Below are positions 54,593-63,287 of a stretch of DNA of 64,000 bases, piece by piece. The translations under genes were made by a program, and so were the position numbers. Each line of letters starts with the position of its first letter. Position 1 is the stretch's first letter. The stretch comes from Mucilaginibacter sp. SG564 (GTDB taxonomy: Bacteria > Bacteroidota > Bacteroidia > Sphingobacteriales > Sphingobacteriaceae). Location of the stretch: NCBI RefSeq assembly GCF_013149275.1, contig NZ_JABGNA010000003.1:1-64000 (forward strand), read 5' to 3'. The notes under the pieces were generated by a model. That model did no database searches and was not told the DNA's origin. It saw only the letters and a program-made list of their open reading frames with translations.

Positions 54593-55645
54593 ATGAAGTA
54601 TCAAATTTTCGGACAAAAGTCCGGCTTAAGAGTATCAACGCTTGCTTTAGGTACCGGCAATTTCGGCACCGCCTGGCCGTTCGGCGCCAGCAAGGAAGAC
54701 TCCAAATTAGTATTCGACCGTTATGCAGAAGCGGGCGGTAATTTTATTGACACGGCAGACGGTTACCAGGCTGGCCAGTCAGAATCCTTTCTTGGTGATT
54801 TCCTGACCAGCGAACGGGATAACTTTGTACTGGCTTCCAAATACAGTATGGGTACCCGGGACATGCAAACCACAGGCAACAGTCGCAAAACGATGATGCG
54901 GGCAGTTGAAGAAAGCTTAAAACGATTGAAAACCGACAGACTTGATCTTTACTGGGTACATCTCTCGGATGGCCAAACGCCGACTGAAGAAATTGTCAGA
55001 GGCCTGGATGATCTGGTAAGTGCGGGTAAGATCAATTACGCTGGCTTTTCGAATTTCCCAGCCTGGCGCATCGCTAACGCCGCATTATTGGCCGACCTCA
55101 GAGGCTGGGCTCCGATCATCGGCATACAGGTGGAATACAACCTGATTGAACGCACTGCCGACCGTGAACTGTTACCAATGGCTGAAGCTCTGGGATTGGG
55201 TGTTGCTTTCTGGTCGCCGCTGGCAGGTGGTACACTAACCGGTAAATACCGTAAGGAAACCGACCCTAACTCACGTAAGGCCCTGGCCGGAGGTTTCCTG
55301 GTTAAGGATTCAAAAAATGAAAGGGAAACCCGTATCCTGGATTTACTGGAATCGATAGCAGCAGAAACAGGCAACCAGGTCATAGATGTAGCGCTTGCCT
55401 GGATTCGTCAGAAACATGATCAGTCAACCTTATCAACGATAACGGTGATCGGCTCCAGGAATGTTAGCCAACTGGATGCTAATCTTTCATCATTGGAACT
55501 GACTCTAACCAAAGATCAGATCAGCCATCTGAATGAAGCTAGCCAGATTGAATTGGGTTCTCCTCATGAAGTCATTGCTGCTTCGCAAGGCATGCTGTTT
55601 GGCGGCTCAACCGGCCAGATCGAGATCAAGCATTCGGTTGCCTGA
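54593..55645 (+). CDS. Aldo/keto reductase (2)
   Basis: 350 residues. Tetrad: Asp and Tyr in NFIDTADGYQAGQSE, Lys in VLASKYSMG, His in YWVHLSDGQTPTEE. The barrel and the late ITVIGSRNVSQLDANLSS cofactor segment are normal. It is under the TetR gene just upstream through two operators, so it likely detoxifies an electrophile or aldehyde that the regulator senses. Clearly distant from the reductase at 28516. A terminator follows. Confidence 0.92.
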   Translation: MKYQIFGQKSGLRVSTLALGTGNFGTAWPFGASKEDSKLVFDRYAEAGGNFIDTADGYQAGQSESFLGDFLTSERDNFVLASKYSMGTRDMQTTGNSRKTMMRAVEESLKRLKTDRLDLYWVHLSDGQTPTEEIVRGLDDLVSAGKINYAGFSNFPAWRIANAALLADLRGWAPIIGIQVEYNLIERTADRELLPMAEALGLGVAFWSPLAGGTLTGKYRKETDPNSRKALAGGFLVKDSKNERETRILDLLESIAAETGNQVIDVALAWIRQKHDQSTLSTITVIGSRNVSQLDANLSSLELTLTKDQISHLNEASQIELGSPHEVIAASQGMLFGGSTGQIEIKHSVA

Positions 55646-55650
55646 TGGAG

Positions 55651-55676
55651 CAATGGGGGCTAAACCGCCCCCATTG
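55651..55676 (+). terminator. Terminator after the aldo/keto reductase
   Basis: CAATGGGGGC pairs with GCCCCCATTG around a 6-base loop, 6 bases after the stop, followed by TCTT. Confidence 0.75.
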
Positions 55677-55699
55677 TCTTAATTTACCACATGGATCAC

Positions 55700-55915
55700 A
55701 ATACAGTCATGAACAACCTACAGGAAACTGAAGTAATCATATTACTCACCTCTTTAGCCAGTAGATAAGAATCGAAATGCTGATCTTTAAACTTCCCGGA
55801 AATTTTGTCTAGTGCTTCCACAATTGGAATCGGATCTTCCTATCATCGTATGATTTACACAATTCATTGGCCCACGAACCAAAAACAACGAAATTACTTT
55901 CTTCAAAGTAAACAT
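55700..55915 (-). pseudogene. Possible decayed coding remnant
   Basis: On the minus strand two short frames look protein-like but are out of register: VYFEESNFVVFGSWANELC from about 55912 down to 55825, then PIPIVEALDKISGKFKDQHF and further from about 55830 to 55705. A one-base shift near 55825-55830 would join them. No start is seen and no family is recognised. It lies at the edge of the scrambled region that follows. Weak evidence. Confidence 0.3.
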
Positions 55916-55940
55916 GTTATTCAAACACCCCTATAAGCAT

Positions 55941-57299
55941 TTAACTATTGTCAATTTTATTTTGAAACCACTGTAGATAGCGTTCTGTCTGAGAAGCCAG
56001 ATAATAAGGTAAATTGAGCAAATGATATTTTTTTCCCTCAGGAGTTATAGCTTCTGTAATCAATATTTCCCCGGCGTAGAACCGTACAGCCATTTGATGG
56101 GAAGCTAAATCCATGTATAAATGCAGGGATTTAAGTTTCCCCTCTGTCCCAGATTTTACTTCAATTGGAATGAGTTTACCTTCAAACGGCCAAATAAAAT
56201 CCACTTCAGCAGAAGAAGTCGCTTTTTCCCTTACCCAAAAGTTAAGACTGCTTAAAGCGTTGTATTGTGAAGCCAACAGTTCTTGTCCAACCAGATGTTC
56301 GATCATCGTACCCTGATATACTTTATTTAAATCATTGGTACCTAATATCTCTTTTTGAATACCTGCAAAATAATTGAGCATGCCAGTATCCAGAATTTGT
56401 AATCGTGGTGATTTTTTATGATCGGGTAGCAATGGGAGTTTGGTATCAGTAGATGGGTAAAGCAACTGTATAAGCAATGCATTTTCCAAAGTCCGCAGTG
56501 CTTCACTCATATCCCGGGAACGGTAAGAAGAGTTACCGAAACCTTCAAATTTTATACGTTTTCCAGCTTGTGAAAACGATGCCCGGATAGCATGCCGAAT
56601 GTATTGTACCTGCGAACTTGTTGCTGCATACTTCTCTACATCATCTATATAAGCTACAATGAGAGATTCGTAAATAGTTTGTAATGCAGTTAAATCCGTA
56701 CTTAAGCTGTAATTATTCACGATTTCGGGCATTCCACCAATCAATGCATAAGTGTGAAAAAGCTGCAACAATTTAGTATGTGTAAATTGCGGAGCTGGCG
56801 TGGTTTCTAAATACTCTAACGCAGCACTTTCACCAATGGCATCCAAAAATTCAGGAAATGAGGCAGGTCGCAGTACTTTGTATTCTACCCGTCCAACAGG
56901 AAAACTTATGTTTTTGTTAAATAAAGTTTCGAGCATACTACCAGCAGCAATTATTGCTATACCAGGTTCCGACTCATAGAAATAGCGTAAAATATTCAAT
57001 GCTTCCGGCACCTCTTGTATCTCATCAATAAAAATAAGGGTTTTTCCCTTTTTTGATAGCGCTTTATCTTTTATAAAAAATAAGGTTTGTACTAACACCT
57101 CAATGTTATTGAATTGCTCAAACGGTAATCTATCGTTAGCTAATTCCAAATTGAGATAAATGTATTGCTCAAATCGCTTTGCGAATTGATTGATCATAGT
57201 CGTCTTTCCAACTTGTCTTGCACCCCTAATTACCAGCGGCTTACGGTCATGTTTATTTAACCATTTTTCTAATTCCGCTACGATACTTCTTTTGAACAT
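55941..57299 (-). CDS. AAA_14/DUF4143 ATPase
   Basis: 452 residues. Walker A in IRGARQVGKTTMINQFAKRF (about 23-42), Walker B in KTLIFIDEIQEVPEALNIL (about 84-102), a sensor-like AAGSMLE, then the C-terminal DUF4143 domain with SSAEVDFIWPFEGKLIPIEV, whose D/E-x-K pattern resembles PD-(D/E)XK nucleases. Family members are very common in Bacteroidota and archaea, function unknown; toxin-like, defence or mobile-element roles have been proposed. The ATG follows a perfect -7 box by only four bases, so the mRNA may be leaderless. Three copies of that promoter-like block precede it. Confidence 0.92.
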   Translation of the reverse strand: MFKRSIVAELEKWLNKHDRKPLVIRGARQVGKTTMINQFAKRFEQYIYLNLELANDRLPFEQFNNIEVLVQTLFFIKDKALSKKGKTLIFIDEIQEVPEALNILRYFYESEPGIAIIAAGSMLETLFNKNISFPVGRVEYKVLRPASFPEFLDAIGESAALEYLETTPAPQFTHTKLLQLFHTYALIGGMPEIVNNYSLSTDLTALQTIYESLIVAYIDDVEKYAATSSQVQYIRHAIRASFSQAGKRIKFEGFGNSSYRSRDMSEALRTLENALLIQLLYPSTDTKLPLLPDHKKSPRLQILDTGMLNYFAGIQKEILGTNDLNKVYQGTMIEHLVGQELLASQYNALSSLNFWVREKATSSAEVDFIWPFEGKLIPIEVKSGTEGKLKSLHLYMDLASHQMAVRFYAGEILITEAITPEGKKYHLLNLPYYLASQTERYLQWFQNKIDNS

Positions 57300-57383
57300 G
57301 GCACAAAATTAGGGTAAATAATTTAATTTTATGGCACAAAATTAGGGTAACATTCAGTTGTCTTTGGCGCATAATTAGGGTAA
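57300..57383 (-). promoter_or_regulatory. Three 18-bp promoter/operator repeats at exact 33-bp spacing
   Basis: Read on the minus strand, TTACCCTAATTTTGTGCC occurs at 57300-57317 and 57333-57350, and a two-mismatch version (TTACCCTAATTATGCGCC) at 57366-57383. The starts are exactly 33 bases apart, about three helical turns; the bases between copies are not conserved. The first two copies contain TAATTTTG. This is either a cooperative operator array for self-control or a stack of promoters. Confidence 0.7.
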
Positions 57384-57517
57384 CTTTTTTTATAAATAAA
57401 TATGGATGTCTCCGAAATATGCTGGAAAAATATTTTTCTCCGCAAATTTGCGGACTTTACGATCCTTATTCGCCGCAAACATCGAACAAGTAAAAAATTA
57501 CTTCGTAATAGTTGATC

Positions 57518-57864
57518 ATGAAAAGACTCAATCTCACCCGCGAAGAAATTTATGATTTAGTTTGGGAGAAACCCGTTTCGCGCTTAGCAGGAGAACTGGG
57601 AGTCACAAAAGGTATTTCGATGAGTATTTTGAAATGGGAAAAGCGGTATTTTCGGACAATTCGGTCGCCGGTATCATGCGGTTCGCGCGTCCAATCATCG
57701 ACCATATCGAAAAAGAAGAACGCCATGATGATTATAGCTTATTACTAAAAAAATACCTGGAACTATACGAACAGAATGGTGGCTTAACTCCTGAAGAAGA
57801 GCAGGAATTTTTACGGCTCGACCGCGAATCTAGTCTGGCCTGGCGTAAATCGCGTCTGACTTAA
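57518..57864 (+). pseudogene. Frameshifted HTH-like gene remnant
   Basis: From the ATG at 57518 the product opens as MKRLNLTREEIYDLVWEKPVSRLAGELG, the start of a small HTH protein family of Bacteroidota. After about 57620 the better coding frame is the one shifted by two bases, giving FARPIIDHIEKEERHDDYSL and a helical tail ending at 57864. Neither frame alone gives a normal protein, so I read a frameshift or a fusion of two fragments. It converges on the operon ending at 57873. Confidence 0.5.
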
Positions 57865-57872
57865 CTGCAGGA

Positions 57873-58730
57873 TCACCATCTGAAAGTTTTAGGGTTAAGC
57901 TCGATGGTTTGCGCTCCTTCTGCCATTTGATTGATAATGCGTTCGTAGTCGATCAGATCCGTATGCTGAAAACGGGACATCATAGGGTGGTCAAAAGATT
58001 TAAAATCGTTGATCTCCCGTTCGCCTAATAAAAATACAGAAATGATGTCCCCGTCATTTCCATGTTCCTGGATGAAAACACGCTCCGCTTGTTCCTGATA
58101 AAATTTGCGGATCAGGATGGAGTAAGCCGTTTTACCGTCTTTGTTTTCATAGGGGATCAATAAATCTGCATGATGTCCCTGCAGATCGCGAGTAGCTGTT
58201 ACATGCCCCTTACCAAACTTCGCGACCGCTTTCAGGTTATGCTTTTTCTTGTCAGGATACATCGTGTGAACGATCTTGGAATCTTTATAGGTCAATAAAT
58301 GATATTTTTCTGGCGGATTGTCTTTGAAACCATAACTGCCGGTGTACTTGTCAAATACATCCGGACGATGGTTCGTCGTCACATTTTTATTTTCAGGCTC
58401 GAAAATCGCGTCAGCTATTTTGGTAATGTGAATACCCGGTGCCATATCCGGGTGAAATTTACTGGGCCGGTCCAGTTTGACCTGGCCATCATCAGTCGTA
58501 ATCCAATAGTTTTTATAAATATAAAGAGTATGACGCTCTCTTAAGTGTTTGTAACCGGTATGCTCATTACCTACCGTGAAGATCAGCTTTTTTTCCAAAG
58601 AAATCGTACTAATGGAAGCAGCGGTAGCCTTTCCATCAATGACCGTAGTATCCAAATACCGCTTTTCATTGTCGGTCGCTTCTTTGATGATAGCGGCTAG
58701 CTCTGCATTTGTAAATAATTGTTCACTCAT
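57873..58730 (-). CDS. Hypothetical protein with GYKHLRERH motif
   Basis: 285 residues, no signal peptide or membrane segment, and no recognised family. The segment FTVGNEHTGYKHLRERHTLY (51-70) resembles the H-x-x-x-RH patterns of BECR-fold (barnase/EndoU/ColicinE5/RelE-like) nucleases, but I cannot confirm the fold. A second conserved-looking part is ILIRKFYQEQAERVFIQEH. Third gene of a compact minus-strand operon; only 9 bases separate it from the gene before. Context with a putative nuclease suggests defence or a mobile-element function (inference). Confidence 0.75.
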   Translation of the reverse strand: MSEQLFTNAELAAIIKEATDNEKRYLDTTVIDGKATAASISTISLEKKLIFTVGNEHTGYKHLRERHTLYIYKNYWITTDDGQVKLDRPSKFHPDMAPGIHITKIADAIFEPENKNVTTNHRPDVFDKYTGSYGFKDNPPEKYHLLTYKDSKIVHTMYPDKKKHNLKAVAKFGKGHVTATRDLQGHHADLLIPYENKDGKTAYSILIRKFYQEQAERVFIQEHGNDGDIISVFLLGEREINDFKSFDHPMMSRFQHTDLIDYERIINQMAEGAQTIELNPKTFRW

Positions 58731-58739
58731 TGTTGATCA

Positions 58740-60422
58740 CTAATGTAAGTTTTCTGGCGCGTTTGTTTCTAAATCAAAGTCTGTTTGGAGGGCGGTTAAA
58801 TTGGTATCAAAATCATATTTAGGGATTTTCCGGCGCATGTGTGCGGCGAAGGACCGGTTGTATTCTAAATAGTCAAAGGGATCTTTACCGTTGTGATAGC
58901 GTTTTTTCAAGTTGTTTACGCTTTTGATATAGTCGTTTAGCCATTGGCCAAATAGCGCGGGATCTTTTCTGAGTAGATAATAATAGGTCATCAAAATGCT
59001 TCCGTTGATCATGGTGATCGGGCGAATGTTTAAAAAAGCATTGAGGTAAGTGGCTGTGCGTTCAAGCCATTGTTCGTTCACGTATTCATTGACGCCGTTG
59101 ATGTCGAGGTTGGCATCGGAATAGATAATGATCGGATAGACCTGCAACCGTTTACGTTTTTTGATACCTAATGAATCCATTAATTCCTGGTCATTGGCGA
59201 GGTGCCCGATCTGCCGGACCAATTGACCAAGGCCTTTGGCTTTCTGGCCGCTTTGTTTGAAAGCCAGGAAATTCCGGTCAACAAAATCCTTAAAGTCCTC
59301 AAAGCTGCTACGGTCAAGTCCGTTAGCATTAAATTCTGTCATTTTGATCTCGAATACGAATACCTGGTTCCCGGCACTAACGATATAGTCCTGATATTTT
59401 TCAGTATGGACAATGCGATGATTCCATTTACTGAATATCTTTTGAATAAAACGGCCAATGTAATATTCTTCAAAATACTTCAGGCCCAGGTAGCCTTGGT
59501 AGTCGTTGTAGTTTTTGAAAATGATGCCATTAACAAGCGAACTTTTATGGTAAAGCGAATAAAAGATGCCTTGATCTAGGCCGAAGCTGAAATAGTTGTA
59601 ATCGAGCAATATTAGGCGTCCGTCCTCCAGTTGATAGAATGGTTTGGGAATTACTTGTTTGTGTAACGATAACGCCCCTTTGGTCAAGTCGGCTTTGCTC
59701 ATTACGAATTGTTCCAATACTGGCCATTGGGCACCATTCCTGTCCAGAATATGCCTGGATTGCTTATCGCCTGCGTGTATGACCCGAAACATGTGCAAGA
59801 TAAAACTGGCGAGTTTCCAAACCGTTCCGATCTCTAATGCCGCACAGTATTCTTGCGCTGCCGCCTTCAACTTCTCGTCATCAGTAAGAAACTTACTGAT
59901 GAATGTGAACTTCAATAAAGTATTTAATTTCAGATAGGTTTCACGTCGGATATAAAATTGCTGTTGAATATTGCTAATAAACAAGTCGGCAAAGCTGGTC
60001 ATTGTGAAGTCTTGGTCATAGAAATGCTGGTTATAGGCCAAGATAGCCTGAAAAAGATCTTTGCCGAATTGACGTAGGTCTGGTGGCGCTTCAGCAGCAA
60101 CGTAATGCTCCATAGCATCTTTGATGATCGCTGACATGACTTGGCCGGAAAAGACAATGCTGTCCTTTCGGTCAAACAGTTGCATGAGTCGCGGCACCAA
60201 ATCATCTTGGCCTTCAACACCATCAAAGATCGCCTCTTCAAATACGCGCATGTTTTGCAACAATATATTGGGTTGCAAGTAGATAATGGTGTTAATCTTA
60301 GCTATTCGAACTAATATTAAATCGGTCGGGTAAGACCTCAACAAATCAAATGGCCGCTCAGGCGGTGCTTGATCATATATCTGTGAATAATCAATGATAG
60401 CACGTAGATTGGTTCGGCCCAT
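58740..60422 (-). CDS. Hypothetical protein with PD-(D/E)XK-like nuclease motif
   Basis: 560 residues, soluble, mostly helical in the first 250 residues. The segment FEEYYIGRFIQKIF, then EKYQDYIVSAGNQVFVFEIK places Glu318/319, Asp345 and Glu358-x-Lys360 in the order expected for a PD-(D/E)XK nuclease core (about 300-430). The rest matches nothing I know. Its ATG overlaps the stop of the gene upstream by one base, so the two are translationally coupled. A DNA-cleaving role in a defence-type system is plausible but not shown. Confidence 0.78.
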   Translation of the reverse strand: MGRTNLRAIIDYSQIYDQAPPERPFDLLRSYPTDLILVRIAKINTIIYLQPNILLQNMRVFEEAIFDGVEGQDDLVPRLMQLFDRKDSIVFSGQVMSAIIKDAMEHYVAAEAPPDLRQFGKDLFQAILAYNQHFYDQDFTMTSFADLFISNIQQQFYIRRETYLKLNTLLKFTFISKFLTDDEKLKAAAQEYCAALEIGTVWKLASFILHMFRVIHAGDKQSRHILDRNGAQWPVLEQFVMSKADLTKGALSLHKQVIPKPFYQLEDGRLILLDYNYFSFGLDQGIFYSLYHKSSLVNGIIFKNYNDYQGYLGLKYFEEYYIGRFIQKIFSKWNHRIVHTEKYQDYIVSAGNQVFVFEIKMTEFNANGLDRSSFEDFKDFVDRNFLAFKQSGQKAKGLGQLVRQIGHLANDQELMDSLGIKKRKRLQVYPIIIYSDANLDINGVNEYVNEQWLERTATYLNAFLNIRPITMINGSILMTYYYLLRKDPALFGQWLNDYIKSVNNLKKRYHNGKDPFDYLEYNRSFAAHMRRKIPKYDFDTNLTALQTDFDLETNAPENLH

Positions 60423-61273
60423 TAGTTCAGGTCATCAAAATGAATAAAGTCCTTGTTTAATAAATCCATTTGCTGTCTGTTCAATTGTTGCTTGACACTT
60501 GGGTAAAGTTCCAGAAGCTGACGAGTGGCCAGTTGTAAATAAGGAATAACATAATTTATAGCTAAATTGATATAATGTAATTCTGTATCTGTTTCCACGC
60601 CAGTACCCCGGCGCTGTTCGATCGTTCGGTAAAACGACATGGGCAAGGTATGTGTCTGTATCGAAAGCAAGCGATACACCGCTTTCAAATCTGACCGGCC
60701 GGTTCCCATACGGTGCTCTATCGCCTCCCGGTTGAGATAGAAAGCGTGTTCGCCTTTTAACATATTCTTTTGCTCTCCACCCGTGAAGTTCAGGAAGAAA
60801 CTATTCTGCTTCAAAACATTGCGCAATTCATTTGCCTGCTGTTCGAACTTCGGCAGATCTTCTTCGATCTTGAAATCTGAGAATATTTTTTTCCGGGTAA
60901 GGCAGTCATGTAAATTAAAAAGCTGCACCCGGCATGCCCATTCTTCAGTTGATACCTTTTCAATAGTCAAATAAAAGAAGGCATGATAATTCTCGATCAG
61001 GTTTCTAGAAAGTGTAGAAATGGAGGCGGCATCCCAATTGTTAAATGCAGAAGGGAATATACCATTACCAGGCAATAATTGGATCATGCTCACGCTGGTC
61101 ACGCACAATTTGGAAAACAATACGGACGCCCAAAACGCCCGATCATCTACTGGTTGGTGGTGAATACTGCCAGATACCAATGCAGCCAATTGTACCTGAT
61201 CTTCAAACGCCTTACGGGCGTAGTCGTAGGCTAGTTTTTCCAGTGAGGGCATGATAGGTTTTTCAGAAATCAT
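60422..61273 (-). CDS. Hypothetical protein, DUF5677-like
   Basis: 283 residues from the ATG at 61273 (MISEKPIMPSLEKLAYDYAR); an ATG at 61297 would add eight. All-helical, soluble. The pattern SISTLSRNLIENYHAFFYL resembles the R-x-x-x-E-x-x-x-x-x helix of DUF5677/HEPN-like helical proteins of phage-defence and mobile loci, but it is not diagnostic. First gene of the three-gene operon. Its start faces the truncated KAP NTPase gene across about 80 bases. Confidence 0.72.
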   Translation of the reverse strand: MISEKPIMPSLEKLAYDYARKAFEDQVQLAALVSGSIHHQPVDDRAFWASVLFSKLCVTSVSMIQLLPGNGIFPSAFNNWDAASISTLSRNLIENYHAFFYLTIEKVSTEEWACRVQLFNLHDCLTRKKIFSDFKIEEDLPKFEQQANELRNVLKQNSFFLNFTGGEQKNMLKGEHAFYLNREAIEHRMGTGRSDLKAVYRLLSIQTHTLPMSFYRTIEQRRGTGVETDTELHYINLAINYVIPYLQLATRQLLELYPSVKQQLNRQQMDLLNKDFIHFDDLN

Positions 61274-61355
61274 AAAATTAAAATTAAGAATTTTCACAAA
61301 CCAAATGATCGTCTGCGCAGCCTATTTGCGTAGCTTTACAATAGATAATAGTAAT

Positions 61356-61958
61356 ATGAGCGTCGAGAATCAAGACCAGCGAATGGAGAATGTCATATCC
61401 AACTACTTGAAAATGGAGACGAGCTATGCGCTCCTCATCAATGGAAGGCGGGGAATTGGGAAAACATTTTTCATCAAAGACAGAATCATTCCTCGCGTAA
61501 AAAAGACCGAGGTTTTTCACGATGCCAGTAAAAAGTACAAGCCGATCTATATTTCATTGTATGGATTGAAGAGTATGGACGAGGTTTTTACACTAATGAC
61601 TATTGAGTTTATGCCGTGGTTGAACAGCAAAGGAGCCAAAATATGTTTATCCATAGGCAAATTAGTTACCAGGGGATTGCTGAATATCAACAAAGCAGGT
61701 GATGTCGATACTTATCTTAAGGATCTGACCGGAACTGCAAAACATGCGATAGACACGAAAGATTTTGTGATCATTTTTGATGACTTGGACCGTATCGCCA
61801 AATCACTGGAAATCGGTGAGGTCGTTGGTTTTATCAATTCTTTGGTGGAACACGAGAATAACAAGATATTGGTGATCGCGGATGAAGAGCAACTAGCCAA
61901 CGAGGCTTACCTTGCTGTTCGTGAGAAAACGATTGGTACCGGTTATAGCGTAAAATAA
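61356..61958 (+). pseudogene. Truncated KAP-family P-loop NTPase
   Basis: 200 residues from the ATG at 61356 (MSVENQDQRMENVISNYL). Walker A is LLINGRRGIGKTFFI (about 27-41), followed by YISLYGLKSMDEVF, and Walker B is DFVIIFDDLDRI (about 135-146), then VIADEEQLANE and REKTIG. This is the KAP NTPase pattern found in phage defence and membrane-associated ATPases of 500-900 residues. Here the product stops soon after REKTIG, where the family normally continues, so the 3' part has been lost. It could still make a stable NTPase core. Divergent from the three-gene operon and possibly once part of it. Confidence 0.7.
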
Positions 61959-62030
61959 GCCTGATGTGGCGAAGATGTATCCGGTCAACTGTCAGATCTT
62001 AACGTCTTTTAATCAATCAACCCTTTATCA

Positions 62031-62420
62031 TTGGCCTCAGCAATTAATATTGAACATCTATCAAAAGCGTATCAACTAGGTAATTTTGGCACCGGCACCA
62101 TCTCCCGGGACCTGGAACGATATTGGGCCCGCATACGTGGCAAGGAAGATCCATTTTTAAAAATTGGCGAAGTTAATGACCGAACCACCAAAGGTAAAAG
62201 TGACATGGTTTGGAGCCTGAGATATCTTAATTTTGAAATTGAGCAGGATGATGTTATTGGTATCATAGGCCGAAATGGCGCGGGCAAGAGCACTTTACTC
62301 AAAATATTAAGTCGGGTGAAGTCCCCGACCAGCGGTTCAGTAATGATAAAAGGACGTATAGCTAGTCTGCTGGAAGTGGGCACCGGCTTTCATCCGGAAT
62401 TAACCGGCCGGGAAAATAAC
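62031..62420 (+). pseudogene. Fragment of a Wzt/TagH-type polysaccharide-export ABC ATPase
   Basis: From about 62034 the product reads [14 protein letters not shown], then [15 protein letters not shown], Walker A in [18 protein letters not shown] and [22 protein letters not shown], a near-exact match in pattern to the N-terminal 125 residues of O-antigen/teichoic-acid ABC transporter ATPases. After GREN (about 62417) the expected continuation is missing and unrelated sequence follows to a stop at 62516. There is no ATG, only a TTG at 62031. Signature and Walker B motifs are lost, so it cannot work as a transporter. Confidence 0.8.
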
Positions 62421-62423
62421 CAG

Positions 62424-62965
62424 CGCGTCATCCCGGTTTTCCAAATATTCCAGCCCGGCCCCCCTTTGTTCCTGCACCTCATTCACTATTCCCGCACCGG
62501 TAAATTCTCAGGATAGATTCCGGTTTGCATCGGTGCCTGCACATTGGCATACTGTAACCCCAAATGAACCACTAAACCAGCTGTCGCGTCCTCTCCATTT
62601 ATCAGTCCCTCCCCGATGAGCTGGCAATATAGGCTGGCGTTTAATGTTACCCCAGATTTAATGACAATAGCGGATTGATGATAAGAAAAACAAGGGCTTC
62701 CGGAAGATTGGGATCCGATTTGCTGTACGGACGAGGTTTTCGAGAAAATAATATGAGCGGCGATAAGGTTAAAATTATAAATGTAGGCAACGTCATTCTT
62801 AAACTCAATATCGGTTCCACCCAAATCAATTGTACCGAGATCGAAATTGCTGATAGCGCCCAAAACAATAATTCCCGTAGAACCGCTTCTGATCATACTT
62901 CCTCTGGTTATCGAACTAAGCCCTGCTGCATGAAGATCATAATTTTTGTCCTGTTGCAGGCAGAA
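62424..62965 (-). pseudogene. Fragment of a large glycine/serine-rich protein
   Basis: On the minus strand a coherent frame from about 62965 reads LHAAGLSSITRGSMIRSGST and further through IGSQSSGSPCFSYHQSAIVI to a stop at 62486; shifting by one base near 62500 it continues [20 protein letters not shown] to about 62424. There is no convincing start. The composition suggests part of a surface or repeat protein. It abuts the break in the ABC ATPase fragment. Confidence 0.4.
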
Positions 62966-63152
62966 TCAAATAAAAAAGCTGTGAAATAGCTGATGGTTTT
63001 ATTGAGATCAGGCAATGTAATAACCTTATTTTGGGCATAAACTTCAGCGTGCCCGGGATGCCATTTATGTAGCCAAAGCCACCTGTTGCATTTCATAATT
63101 AAGTGTAAATCAGCTTATCAAATTACATTTCCTCCTCATCTGGAATTTAAAA

Positions 63153-63176
63153 AGCGTTCTGCTCTTCCAGAACGCT
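63153..63176. terminator. Terminator-like hairpin
   Basis: AGCGTTCTG pairs with CAGAACGCT around a 6-base loop. It lies about 110 bases past the stop of the M16 gene on the minus strand. The spacer 62966-63287 holds no other feature I can support. Confidence 0.6.
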
Positions 63177-63287
63177 CTAAACTATCAACTGACCTATAAA
63201 GAACGAAAGAGTATTTTAAGGTTTTTACCATTTTTACAGAGCTAAATGAAGTGCACAAATATTAGCTCGTATGACCACTGGTTTGTT

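Noticed and set aside
57300..57383. CRISPR array
   Set aside because: Only three 18-bp repeats with short AT-rich gaps, overlapping a promoter, and no cas genes nearby.
62675..62989. Plus-strand open frame of 104 codons
   Set aside because: Antisense to the better minus-strand frame of the repeat-protein fragment, with weaker composition.
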